Shown here: positions 18,220 to 26,317 of the stretch, one piece after another
How the letters are laid out: each line of letters begins with the position of its first letter
Numbering within the stretch: position 1 is the first letter of the stretch
NCBI GenBank assembly: GCA_934434555.1
Contig: CAKRZX010000004.1
Location: forward strand, 1-64,000
Direction of reading: 5' to 3'
DNA: 64,000 nucleotides
Source: an uncultured Clostridia bacterium
Lineage (GTDB): Bacteria > Bacillota > Clostridia > Christensenellales > QALW01
Program-made: the position numbers and the translations under genes
Notes under the pieces: model-generated
Told to the model about the DNA's origin: nothing
The model's database searches: none
The model's input: only the letters and a program-made list of their open reading frames with translations

Positions 18220-18276
18220 TATAAACCTCTGCTTCCGCCCTGAACGGGCTGTATTTATATGTGTACATATGTTAAT

Positions 18277-19458
18277 TTATTTGCTTTTATCGGTTTTCTT
18301 CGAGATAATCGCGCAAACAAACATAACGGTCGGGAAAACGATAGCCGCAAGCACGCCCGTACGCAGCGAACCCGCGGAATCCGCCACCGCGCCCGCAAGC
18401 ACAGGTCCCGCGGTGCAGCCCAAGTCCCCCGCAAGCGCCAAAAGCGCAAACATAACCGTGCCGCCGCCCCTGACTCTTTTTGCGGCAATGCTGTATGTAC
18501 CCGGCCAGAAAATTCCCACCGAAAAACCGCACACTCCGCAGCCTGCAAGCGCAAAAATCGGGTTCGGCGAAAGAGATGCGCACAGATATGCGCCGATGCA
18601 GAGTATACTGCTGAAAATTATAAACCTGTTAAGATTCAGTCTGTCGCCGCACTTTCCGTAAATAAGGCGCGACAGCCCCATAAGCACCGCAAACGCCATC
18701 GGCCCCGCCAAATCGCCCACTGTCTTGCTTACTTTAAGTCCCTCTTCGGCAAAGGTTGACGCCCACTGGCTCTGTGCCTGTTCGCTTGCTCCCGCGCAAA
18801 GCATCATAACCGCAAGCAGCCAGAACTCTTTTTTCTTAAAAAGTTCCGAAATGCTGAATCCGTCGCCGCCGTCGCCGTCAAGCACAAATACGGGTGCTTT
18901 TACAAATATTACGATGTCTGTCAGCGGCAGAAGTGCCCAGATAAGCGATAAAATCCGCCAGTTCTTTATGCCGAAAGAGAAGAAAAACGCCGTTGAAAGC
19001 AGTACCACGCCCACATGTCCCCAGCAATAGAACGAATGGAGCAAGCTCATCATTTTTTCCTTGTTTTTTGTGGGGCACGCCTCTACAATAGGACTGATTA
19101 TAACTTCAAGGAGTCCGCCGCCCAAAGCGTATATGCACACGCAGATAAGTATTCCCGAAAACGCGTCGGGCAAAACATACGGCAGAACAGAAAGCAGAAT
19201 AAGTCCCGCGGCGCAGCAGGCGTTTGCCGAAATTGCCGCCGCCTTATATCCCACTTTTTTTATAAAGCCCGCCGAAAGCATATCAACAAACAGTTGTATT
19301 AAAAAATTTATGCTTATAAGCGCCGTGATTTTTGAAATGGGAATATTAAAATCCGTTTGAAACGTAACAAAGAGAAGCGGTACGAAATTATTTATAACCG
19401 CCTGCACGATATATCCTAAGTACGATGCGCCAACCGTGCGCCTGTAACTGTTTTTCAT
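18277..19458 (-). CDS. MFS permease
   Basis: A 393-residue protein with twelve predicted membrane helices, fitting the major facilitator superfamily (fucose permease/YfkF-like sugar or drug transporters). Family-like loops include RLIYGKCGDRLNLNR between helices 8 and 9. The substrate is unknown. Its ATG overlaps the ylmH stop (ATGA), so the two are one transcript. Confidence 0.82.
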   Translation of the reverse strand: MKNSYRRTVGASYLGYIVQAVINNFVPLLFVTFQTDFNIPISKITALISINFLIQLFVDMLSAGFIKKVGYKAAAISANACCAAGLILLSVLPYVLPDAFSGILICVCIYALGGGLLEVIISPIVEACPTKNKEKMMSLLHSFYCWGHVGVVLLSTAFFFSFGIKNWRILSLIWALLPLTDIVIFVKAPVFVLDGDGGDGFSISELFKKKEFWLLAVMMLCAGASEQAQSQWASTFAEEGLKVSKTVGDLAGPMAFAVLMGLSRLIYGKCGDRLNLNRFIIFSSILCIGAYLCASLSPNPIFALAGCGVCGFSVGIFWPGTYSIAAKRVRGGGTVMFALLALAGDLGCTAGPVLAGAVADSAGSLRTGVLAAIVFPTVMFVCAIISKKTDKSK

Positions 19459-20486
19459 ACAAACCTGCCTATATTAACAAAAGCATTGCCCTTTTTGGTC
19501 TTGCCCTGTTCAAGCAAGAATCGGAATCTGCCGAATCCGCGAACGGAAACAGTGTCCCCCTGTTTCAGTTGCATTCCCGGGCTTGAAGCGCATCTGCCGT
19601 TTACAAAGACTTTTTCCGAACCAAAAAGTTTTGTGCTTTCACTGCGGGAAAGATGAAAGACTTCTGCTATAAAGCAGTCGCACCTTAATGACGGCACACA
19701 CATTTTTTCCTCTTTAAGTTCGTAAAGTCCGCCCGAAGGCAGATTTTCGGCAATTCTGCATTCAACAAGCGTGTGTTTCACCTTTGTTAGTTCCGATAAA
19801 ATATATCCGCTTATTTTTTCAAGCACGAAAACATACGCCCTGTTATTTTTATGCATAAGAGAACCGACGCCTGACGCCGAAAACGGTTCTTTTTGCCGAT
19901 ATTCCATTTCGTCCTCCTTGAAATACGCCCGGTATTCCTGCGTCGTCCTCAACGAATCTCGACAAAAATAATCCGTTTTCGGTGCGCGCAGTTTTAACGG
20001 AACAGATTTTTGTCGGGACAAGAAAGACGGCGAAGGTAATATCGGGCATATTTCCAAGCCGTCTGCCGCAGTATCCGGCGAAAATATGTCCGTTAAAACC
20101 GTTAGGTGTTCGGCTCTCTTATGCATAACCGAAATATCACCTATATTTTTGCGCTCTATGCCAAGATTCATAAGTGCGCCCAAAAAGTCGCGGTGGCAAA
20201 GGGGCTCGGCGAATTTCTCGCTTTTGGGTAAAATTTCAAGGCACACTATGGGAAAATCCTCTTCGTAGCCCGGTTCTTCGCTGTCGACGAATCGGGCAAT
20301 ATTGCGTTCCGTTCCGTCGCACCCGCCGAAAAGGGTGTACTTTCCCAAAACGTGTTTATTGCTTTCAAGCACGCTCTGTTCTTCAAGGTCAAGAAAATCG
20401 GTAAACGCATAACCGCTTCTTTTTGAAAGGTCTTTCAGCCTTGCAAGAAAATACCCGTCCGTAATATCACCGCCCTTTTCATACAA
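19455..20486 (-). CDS. ylmH: YlmH-like S4 RNA-binding protein with a 90-codon in-frame insert
   Basis: A 343-residue protein. Residues 1-121 and 212-343 match YlmH: N-terminal FTDFLDLEE, FGGCDGTERNIARF, HRDFLGALMNLGI.RKNIGDI, then NRAYVFV..ISGYI, LRCDCF and a C-terminal S4 domain (KVFVNG, GDTVSVRGFGRF..L). YlmH binds 50S subunits and acts in ribosome rescue and division-linked functions. Usual length is about 255; the extra 90 residues come from the palindromic element at 19849-20128. Without it the join reads GDISVMHKNNRAYVFV, exactly where family members continue. The first codon is TTG at 20486, close to the predicted transcription start; a start a few codons downstream is possible. Confidence 0.85.
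   Translation of the reverse strand: MYEKGGDITDGYFLARLKDLSKRSGYAFTDFLDLEEQSVLESNKHVLGKYTLFGGCDGTERNIARFVDSEEPGYEEDFPIVCLEILPKSEKFAEPLCHRDFLGALMNLGIERKNIGDISVMHKRAEHLTVLTDIFSPDTAADGLEICPILPSPSFLSRQKSVPLKLRAPKTDYFCRDSLRTTQEYRAYFKEDEMEYRQKEPFSASGVGSLMHKNNRAYVFVLEKISGYILSELTKVKHTLVECRIAENLPSGGLYELKEEKMCVPSLRCDCFIAEVFHLSRSESTKLFGSEKVFVNGRCASSPGMQLKQGDTVSVRGFGRFRFLLEQGKTKKGNAFVNIGRFV
19849..20128. mobile_element. 280-bp imperfect palindromic element inserted in frame in ylmH
   Basis: Both ends carry TTATGCATAAGAGA in inverted orientation (19849-19862 and 20115-20128), followed by further terminal similarity (CCGA, then a CACCTAAC / CGCCTGAC stretch). Inner matching pairs keep the same symmetry point: GAAATACGCCCG (19920) with CGGGCATATTTC (20043), CGACAAAAAT (19960) with ATTTTTGTCG (20006), and a central TGCGCGCA (19983). 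The arms are diverged, roughly two thirds alike by eye. TTATGCATAA at both ends may be a duplicated target site; removing one copy plus the rest deletes 270 bp and keeps frame. It has no transposase and resembles in style the Rickettsia palindromic elements found inside genes. Confidence 0.75.
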
Positions 20487-20492
20487 TAAGGT

Positions 20493-20521
20493 ATTGTATC
20501 ATATATTCCTGCTTTTTTCAA
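20493..20521 (-). promoter_or_regulatory. Promoter of ylmH-MFS
   Basis: TTGAAA, 17 bp, TACAAT on the minus strand. The expected start of transcription is within one or two bases of the TTG codon at 20486. Confidence 0.65.
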
Positions 20522-20574
20522 ACAAAAGATTCGGAAAAATCAATAAAATCCTATAAAACGCACGAATTTTGATA

Positions 20575-20603
20575 TTGACTTTTGTCCACGTTGCGATTAT
20601 ACT
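20575..20603 (+). promoter_or_regulatory. Promoter of the GH127 gene
   Basis: TTGACT, 17 bp, TATACT, divergent from the ylmH promoter. Confidence 0.8.
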
Positions 20604-20635
20604 ATTTCCATAGCAATTTCAGAAAGGAATTTATT

Positions 20636-22612
20636 ATGAACAAGGCTTTATCGCATTTATATGCAAACGACCCCGTTAATGCAAAACGCATTGAAACGGA
20701 CACCCTTTTTACCGGAAAAAATACCACTGATTATTCGGGATTTATCGACCGTTCAATAAGATATATTGAAAATTTTCAACTTCTTGACCCCGTGCACTGG
20801 GCAAGGTTTGTTAATCAGTTCCGCATTCACTCCGACAAGGACGGCAAAGGCGGCGGCTGGAAAGGCGAATTCTGGGGCAAAATGATGCGCGGCGCAACAT
20901 TTACCTACACCTACACCCGCAACGAAAAGCTTTATAAAATCTTAACCGACACCGTTGAAGATATGCTTTCCACCATTGACGGTTTGGGCAGAATTTCAAC
21001 CTACACGCCCGACAACGAATTTATTTTTTGGGATATGTGGAGCAGGAAATACGTACTGCTCGGTATGCAGTACTTTACGGAAATCTGCACCGATGAAAAT
21101 CTTAAAGCACGCATTGTTGACTCAATGGAAAAGCAGGTCAACTATATAATGAGCAAGGTCGGTCCCGCAAGCGAGGGCAAGACCCCCATTACCGAAACGT
21201 CCAATTTCTGGCGTGGGCTTAACTCTTCTTCACTGCTTGAACCGGTTGTCCGCCTTTACGACATTACGGGCAAAAAAGAATATCTTGACTATGCCGCATA
21301 TATCGTTTCCGAGGGCGGAACAAGCATTTCCAACGTGTTTGAGCTTGCTTTTGAGGACAAGTGCGACCCCTATCAGTATCCGATGACCAAGGCTTACGAG
21401 CTTATTTCCTGTTTCGAGGGCTTGCTTGAATACTACCGTGCAACGGGAATTGAAAAATATAAAACCACCGTACTCAACTTCGGCAGGCGTTTAGGCAAAA
21501 GCGATATAACGATTATCGGCTCTGCGGGCTGCACGCACGAAAACCTTGACCATGCCGCCGCAAGGCAGACCGACACGGCATATCAGGGCATAATGCAGGA
21601 AACATGTGTTACCGTTACGTGGATGAAATTCTGCTGGCAGTTGCTTATGCTATCGGGCGACGCTCAGTATGCGGATTACTTTGAACAGTCCCTTTATAAT
21701 GCCTACTTAGGTGCGGTGAATACCGAAAAAATCACCGATGAAAAGCACGTTCACAAGCGCTGCGCCGACGCACACCCGGAAGCACTGCCCTTTGACAGTT
21801 ATTCTTCTCTTCTGCCCAACACCCGCGGCAGAGGAATAGGCGGTTTGCAGTTTATGCCCGATAATCATTACTACGGCTGCTGCGCGTGTATAGGCGCTGC
21901 CGGCTGCGGTATGATTCACAAAGAGGGCGTTATGCTTAAAAAGAACGGAATTTGTGTAAACCTTTATATTCCCGGAACGGTAAAAACACTTACCCCCGAG
22001 GCAAATGAAATAACATTAAAATTTGATACCGCATACCCTGTCGAGGGCGAAATAAAAATAACTTTGGAAATGGATAAAGACGAAGCATTTGACCTTGATT
22101 TGCGTGTTCCCGCGTGGAGCAAGCGCAATTCGCTTACGGTTTGCGGCAAGGAAACCGACGTGTTTTCCGGCTACAACACAATTTCCCGCACGTGGAAAAA
22201 CGGCGACACGGTTACGCTTAAACTTGATATGCGCACCGAACTTCTCCGTCCGCAATCGAACCCCCGCGACATTCTTTTCCGCCGTGTGGACTGGGGTCAC
22301 AATTACGTTATACCCGAGGTTGTTACCGAATCGCCCGACGCGAGGTTCCACGTTGCGCTCCGCCGCGGTCCTGTCGTTCTTGCCCGTGACGCGCGCCTGG
22401 GCGAAAATGTTGACGAGCCTGTTGACATTCTGTTTGACGAGGACGGTTACGTTGCCCTTTCTCCCTGTAAAAGTGCGGGTTTTGATACAATCGAGGAATT
22501 TACCGTTCCGGAAAAGGGCGGTAAGTCGTTTAAGGTTATTGACTATTCTTCCGCAGGCAAAACGTGGAGAGAAGATTCAAAGTACGGCTGCTGGCTTCCC
22601 ACAAGAAAATAA
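20636..22612 (+). CDS. GH127/146-family glycoside hydrolase (beta-L-arabinofuranosidase type)
   Basis: A 658-residue protein of the former DUF1680 group, which includes zinc-dependent beta-L-arabinofuranosidases. The metal/catalytic site pattern is present: E322-x-C324 in MQETCVTV and C415-C416 in YYGCCACIG, mirroring Glu338, Cys340, Cys417 and Cys418 of the characterised enzyme HypBA1. There is no signal peptide, so it works in the cytosol on imported sugars. ATG 20636 has AGAAAGGAA just before it; a longer frame from 20582 starts in the promoter. No transporter or regulator is next to it. Confidence 0.88.
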   Translation: MNKALSHLYANDPVNAKRIETDTLFTGKNTTDYSGFIDRSIRYIENFQLLDPVHWARFVNQFRIHSDKDGKGGGWKGEFWGKMMRGATFTYTYTRNEKLYKILTDTVEDMLSTIDGLGRISTYTPDNEFIFWDMWSRKYVLLGMQYFTEICTDENLKARIVDSMEKQVNYIMSKVGPASEGKTPITETSNFWRGLNSSSLLEPVVRLYDITGKKEYLDYAAYIVSEGGTSISNVFELAFEDKCDPYQYPMTKAYELISCFEGLLEYYRATGIEKYKTTVLNFGRRLGKSDITIIGSAGCTHENLDHAAARQTDTAYQGIMQETCVTVTWMKFCWQLLMLSGDAQYADYFEQSLYNAYLGAVNTEKITDEKHVHKRCADAHPEALPFDSYSSLLPNTRGRGIGGLQFMPDNHYYGCCACIGAAGCGMIHKEGVMLKKNGICVNLYIPGTVKTLTPEANEITLKFDTAYPVEGEIKITLEMDKDEAFDLDLRVPAWSKRNSLTVCGKETDVFSGYNTISRTWKNGDTVTLKLDMRTELLRPQSNPRDILFRRVDWGHNYVIPEVVTESPDARFHVALRRGPVVLARDARLGENVDEPVDILFDEDGYVALSPCKSAGFDTIEEFTVPEKGGKSFKVIDYSSAGKTWREDSKYGCWLPTRK

Positions 22613-22640
22613 AAAAATGAGGGTGCTTTTTGCACCCTCA
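22605..22640 (-). terminator. Terminator of the Cys/Gly-rich gene
   Basis: Stem TGAGGGTGC/GCACCCTCA with a minus-strand T run after it. Confidence 0.85.
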
Positions 22641-22647
22641 ATGTATT

Positions 22648-22866
22648 TCAGCAACCGCATCCGCCGGCAGGACCGGAGCATCCGCAGTCATTTCCGCCGC
22701 CGCAGCAGCAAAGAAGCAGAAGGATTATAATTATCCAGCAGCAATTATCCCCGCCGCCGAATCCGCAATTACCGTTTCCGCCGCAGCAGAACAGGATAAT
22801 AAGCAGGATTATAAGCCAGGTGCAGTCATTACATCCGCAGTCGTTACCGTTAAAGAATTTACCCAT
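22648..22866 (-). CDS. Short Cys/Gly-rich membrane peptide
   Basis: A 72-residue peptide with two very hydrophobic segments (WLIILLIILF and WIIIILLLL), each flanked by Cys/Gly-rich stretches (CCGGNGNCGFGGGDNCC, CCCGGGNDCGCSG). SD AAGGAG lies 8 bases before the ATG and a terminator follows, so this is a real, self-contained gene. Similar peptides in Clostridia are sometimes given chorion high-cysteine names with no functional basis. A related-looking peptide is at 38199-38423. Function unknown; spore-coat or membrane roles are only guesses. Confidence 0.75.
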   Translation of the reverse strand: MGKFFNGNDCGCNDCTWLIILLIILFCCGGNGNCGFGGGDNCCWIIIILLLLCCCGGGNDCGCSGPAGGCGC

Positions 22867-22956
22867 AGTATATTCTCCTTTTATAATGATTTTGTAAGTA
22901 CGTCTTACAGTTTTATACTATGAGAAAACGAAAAATTGTGTTACCGAATTTGACTG

Positions 22957-22985
22957 TTGATTTTTTGCACTGAATACTATATAAT
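22957..22985 (+). promoter_or_regulatory. Promoter
   Basis: TTGATT, 17 bp, TATAAT upstream of the gene at 23018. Confidence 0.7.
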
Positions 22986-23017
22986 ATACGTTACAAAACA
23001 CAAAGGGAGATTATTTT

Positions 23018-24190
23018 ATGGAACGTGACACCGCATTATCCCAATTAAACGAAATGCGCAGTGAGATTCTCGCAATTTATGCCGGGAGCGAAAAGTGCAA
23101 AGAAATTCAGGAAAAGACCGAAAAATTACTTAACGAAAAGAAAAATCCCGTTAAGCCCGAACCGGACTTGCTTTGTGAAAACACGGAACAGAAACTTAAA
23201 GAAAAGTTTTTAAGGGAAAACAAAGAAAATACTCTTAAAAGCAAAAAGGGAAATATAATTATTCTGCTTATAAGCGCCGCAATAATGCTTGCTTTTTCCT
23301 GTCTGCTGTTTTGCGACCTTATTTTTAATGCAAACATTTTTCTTAACAGCAGTAAGTTTTCCGGCGCAGCCGATTTTACGGACAAAATTGCTTTGTTTGT
23401 TATGCACTTTGTGCTTTCGATTTTCTGCTTTATTCTGCCTGCGGTAAAAAAGCCGATAAAAAAGCCCGTTATTGTTCTTTTTCTTATTGCGGCAGTTATT
23501 TTTGCCGTATTCTATATAGGCTTGATTTACGGTTTTTCCGCGTGGATTTATCCCGTTGTCACCGCGGTATGCTTTGTTCTGACCACGGCGGCAGTCAGGA
23601 TTATAAATTCCTCAAAGAATAAGCGTGCGCCGAAACTTTCGCAATCGCAGATTTCGGAACTTAAAACAGCCGCCGAAAAAGATATAAAGGCAAAGGCAGA
23701 AAATGCCGAAACACGCGCCCGCGTTCAGGCAGAATGGGAGAAAAACCTTAAAATCCGCAATTCCGAAATCGACAGTGAACTCAGCGCCCTTAAAGAAGAA
23801 TACAGTGCTCACCGCAAAGACCTTGACGTTCATTTTGCCGCGTTAAAGCAAATGGATTATCTTTGCGAGGACGATAAAAATCTTCAAACGATAGATATGT
23901 TGATCCGATTTATTGAAACCCGCCGTGCCGATTCAATTAAAGAAGCGTTGCAGGAATACGACAAACTGCTTGTAAACAGGCAAATGCTTGAACTTGAAAA
24001 GCAAAAGGTCGAAGCGGAATTAAAGCGGGCGGCGCTTGAACACGACGACCGAATTAAAAAAATGGAAGCCGAGGAACGGCACAATTTTGAAATGCGCTGT
24101 ATCGCCGCCGATAACGCCCGCGCAAGGGAAAACATAGCCCGTCAACTTGACAGCATAGGCAACACAATCTACTACGATTTGCGATATTGA
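23018..24190 (+). CDS. Unknown membrane protein with long coiled coils
   Basis: A 390-residue protein that I do not recognise. Residues 1-80 are charged and helical; four hydrophobic segments lie at about 85-105, 130-150, 155-175 and 180-200; residues 215-385 are a long charged coiled-coil region (AEKDIKAKAENAETRARVQ..., LELEKQKVEAELKRAALEHDDRIKKMEAEE). It has its own promoter, SD (AAGGGAG) and terminator. A scaffold role at the membrane is possible but unproven. Confidence 0.65.
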   Translation: MERDTALSQLNEMRSEILAIYAGSEKCKEIQEKTEKLLNEKKNPVKPEPDLLCENTEQKLKEKFLRENKENTLKSKKGNIIILLISAAIMLAFSCLLFCDLIFNANIFLNSSKFSGAADFTDKIALFVMHFVLSIFCFILPAVKKPIKKPVIVLFLIAAVIFAVFYIGLIYGFSAWIYPVVTAVCFVLTTAAVRIINSSKNKRAPKLSQSQISELKTAAEKDIKAKAENAETRARVQAEWEKNLKIRNSEIDSELSALKEEYSAHRKDLDVHFAALKQMDYLCEDDKNLQTIDMLIRFIETRRADSIKEALQEYDKLLVNRQMLELEKQKVEAELKRAALEHDDRIKKMEAEERHNFEMRCIAADNARARENIARQLDSIGNTIYYDLRY

Positions 24191-24193
24191 AAA

Positions 24194-24228
24194 AAAAGAA
24201 CTTCGCGTTTTTGCGGAGTTCTTTTTAC
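24194..24228. terminator. Bidirectional terminator
   Basis: A 13-bp stem beginning AAAAGAACTTCGC, with A- and T-rich flanks, between convergent genes. Confidence 0.85.
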
Positions 24229-24231
24229 AAT

Positions 24232-25038
24232 CTAAAAAATCCACTCGTACCAAACAGCGACACCCTCGCGCAGGTACTGAGCAATAATAATGGGTCCCCT
24301 TGTTACCGCCCGATAGGGTTTGGGTTCAAAGCCCGCGTCACGGGCAAGCAGACAGGCGCGGTACAAATGCGTTTCGCTTGAAATTACCGTTAACCCCTTT
24401 ACGCCCGGGTCAATTTCATCAAGCAATTCTCGTGAATATTTCAGGTTTTCTTTCGTTGATGTTGATTTATCTTCTTTAATAAGCCTTTCGGGCGCAATTC
24501 CGCGGTTTGAAAGCATATCAAACATACACTGTGCTTCGCTTATGTCCTCGCCCGGTCCCTGTCCGCCGCTTAAAATGGCCTTTGCATCCGGATTTTCGGT
24601 TAAAAACTCATACGCGGAATTTATCCGTGCGGCAAGCACCCGCGACGGGATCGTCCCGTAAATGGCACACCCCAGCACAATGCAGTAATTTGAATCGGCT
24701 TTTTCCTTTTTGCGGGATGCGGATATTATGGGTATTTCAACGATTATCATTAAAACAGTTGCAACGGCAATTCCGCAGGCAAGAACTCTTTTTATAACCG
24801 TTGCGTAATGGGCATTTGTAAACGAAAGCAGATAAAAACAGAAAATAACCGCCGCGATGCACATAAGAACAAGTACAAGGAAACCGTAGCCGTATAAATA
24901 TTTTTTCATAAAAAAAGATATAAGCGTAAGTACCGCCATGGGCAGAATGTAACGCATTTTCCCCTTAAACAGTTTTTTCAGCGCTCCGATTAATTTTGCG
25001 TGCATTGATTCAGACATTCCTTGCAGTTGTGACCGCAT
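24232..25038 (-). CDS. YdcF/SanA-like (DUF218) membrane protein
   Basis: Up to 268 residues. Three or four N-terminal membrane helices are followed by a DUF218 domain (NYCIVLGCAIYGTIPSRVLAARI, ILSGGQGPGEDISEA, STSTKENLKYSRELL, ISSETHLYRACLLA). Related proteins SanA and ElyC affect envelope integrity. The start is uncertain: ATGs at 25038, 25017, 25005 and 24954 are all possible, and only the last has a strong SD (AAGGGG) close by. The 5' end overlaps the GNAT gene. Confidence 0.8.
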   Translation of the reverse strand: MRSQLQGMSESMHAKLIGALKKLFKGKMRYILPMAVLTLISFFMKKYLYGYGFLVLVLMCIAAVIFCFYLLSFTNAHYATVIKRVLACGIAVATVLMIIVEIPIISASRKKEKADSNYCIVLGCAIYGTIPSRVLAARINSAYEFLTENPDAKAILSGGQGPGEDISEAQCMFDMLSNRGIAPERLIKEDKSTSTKENLKYSRELLDEIDPGVKGLTVISSETHLYRACLLARDAGFEPKPYRAVTRGPIIIAQYLREGVAVWYEWIF

Positions 25039-25427
25039 TTGCTGTCGAGTATCAGCCCTTGCGCGTCTACCTCCATTTCCGTTGTTTTTGTTTGCTTGAA
25101 GCCGTATTTTGAGAAAAATCCGACCGTTTCCGGAGTTGCTGTAATCACGATTTTATCCGCAAGCATATTGAACCCGCGTACAAGAAGCAGACGCAGAAGC
25201 AAATCGCCTATATGCTCTCCCCGCTTTTCTTCCTTTACGCAGGTGCTCGCTATGCGGTATGCGCCCGAATCGAAATACAGGCTTCCGCAGGCAACGGGAA
25301 CGGAATTTTCAAGCAGTATAAGGTGAAGAGATTTTTCGTCCGTGTCAAGGGGTGCGAGCCCGCAACTCTCCCTGATTTCCTTTACTTCCGGTACGTCTTT
25401 TCCGAATTTCCAAGCCGAACTGATCAT
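24990..25427 (-). CDS. GNAT-family acetyltransferase
   Basis: A 145-residue acetyltransferase-like protein. The acetyl-CoA loop region is EEKRGEHIGDLLLRLLL (about 71-87), with the usual late motif GFFSKYGFKQTKT. The C-terminal tail has a Cys cluster (CGHNCKECLNQC) that could bind a metal. The substrate is unknown. The preceding SD is GGGAG. It overlaps the DUF218 gene, so both are probably expressed together. Confidence 0.8.
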   Translation of the reverse strand: MISSAWKFGKDVPEVKEIRESCGLAPLDTDEKSLHLILLENSVPVACGSLYFDSGAYRIASTCVKEEKRGEHIGDLLLRLLLVRGFNMLADKIVITATPETVGFFSKYGFKQTKTTEMEVDAQGLILDSKCGHNCKECLNQCTQN

Positions 25428-25568
25428 TCTCTCACTCCCTTTTTTGATATTATAACAGAAATATTACAAATAATCAAGCCCAAATTTCAATATTTTTCCT
25501 TGATTTCGATTTTTAATGTACCGTGCGCCGCATTTATCCGGTTAAACCGCCCTTGCCGCCGCAAATCC

Positions 25569-25598
25569 TTGACGGTTTGGGGCTGTTTATGGTATACT
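25569..25598 (+). promoter_or_regulatory. Promoter of the XRE gene
   Basis: TTGACG, 18 bp, TATACT. Confidence 0.75.
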
Positions 25599-25616
25599 AC
25601 TTTTCGGAGTGATTTT

Positions 25617-26177
25617 ATGGAACTTAACGAGATAATCGCAGGCAATATATATAACCTCAGAAATGACCGGGGCATGACGCAAACCGAACTTGCCGAAAAA
25701 CTTAATTACACCGATAAACTTGTTTCCAAGTGGGAACGGGGCGAGGCGATACCCAACGCCTACACGTTAAAGCAGATAAGCGAAATTTTTTCGGTGAGTA
25801 TGGACTATATTTTTTCTTCCCACGAAGATGAAGCCGTACCGAAAGAAACATCCGTAAGCCGCAAGGTGATTACCGCCATAAGCATTATGGGAATCTGGAC
25901 GGTGGACGTGCTTGTGTTTGTTATCCTGTGGATAACGCTCCGCCCTATGCCAAGCATTTTGTTTTATGCCGTGCCCGCGTCGATTGTTACACTGCTTGTA
26001 CTCAACTCCGTGTGGAATAAGGGCAAGCATAATTATATGATAATCGCCGCACTTGTAGCAAGCATAGCGGCAACAGTGTACATCGCCTTGCTGAAATTCA
26101 ACTGCTGGCAGATTTTTATTCTGCTTATTCCCGCCGAACTTGTCGTTCTTCTGTGTGCCAAACTGAAAATCAAATAA
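25617..26177 (+). CDS. XRE-family regulator with C-terminal membrane domain
   Basis: A 186-residue protein. Residues 1-68 are a Cro/C1-type helix-turn-helix (GMTQTELAEKLNYTDKLVSKWERGEAIPN), and residues 85-186 hold about four membrane helices. Such one-component regulators may sense a membrane signal. The ATG at 25617 follows GGAGTG. No obvious target gene is adjacent; the gene is monocistronic with its own terminator. Confidence 0.88.
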   Translation: MELNEIIAGNIYNLRNDRGMTQTELAEKLNYTDKLVSKWERGEAIPNAYTLKQISEIFSVSMDYIFSSHEDEAVPKETSVSRKVITAISIMGIWTVDVLVFVILWITLRPMPSILFYAVPASIVTLLVLNSVWNKGKHNYMIIAALVASIAATVYIALLKFNCWQIFILLIPAELVVLLCAKLKIK

Positions 26178-26195
26178 ATTTAACAAAATTCACGT

Positions 26196-26228
26196 CAGTA
26201 GAGTTGCCTTTTGCGACTCTACTTTTTT
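26196..26228 (+). terminator. Rho-independent terminator
   Basis: Stem GTAGAGT/ACTCTAC with a T6 run. Confidence 0.85.
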
Positions 26229-26265
26229 GTTTTTATCAAGTAGAATTGAAAAAAAGTCTATTAGA

Positions 26266-26294
26266 TTGCCTTTAAGACAGAATGGTGGTATCTT
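26266..26294 (+). promoter_or_regulatory. Promoter of the acyltransferase-GT8 operon
   Basis: TTGCCT, 17 bp, TATCTT, ahead of the four-gene operon at 26318-29631. Confidence 0.55.
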
Positions 26295-26317
26295 AAATCC
26301 GTAAAACAGGAGAGCAT

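Noticed and set aside
19849..20128. ylmH insert as an inverton for the tyrosine recombinase
   Set aside because: Its ends do not resemble the recombinase-type sites at 31996 and 32257, the palindrome covers the full length, and removal rather than inversion restores the gene.
19849..20128. Assembly artefact (chimeric inverted duplication)
   Set aside because: Artefactual fold-backs have near-identical arms; these arms are well diverged and in frame.
24232..25038. Frameshift between the GNAT and DUF218 genes
   Set aside because: Both have complete domains; the 49-base overlap is explained by uncertain choice of the downstream start.
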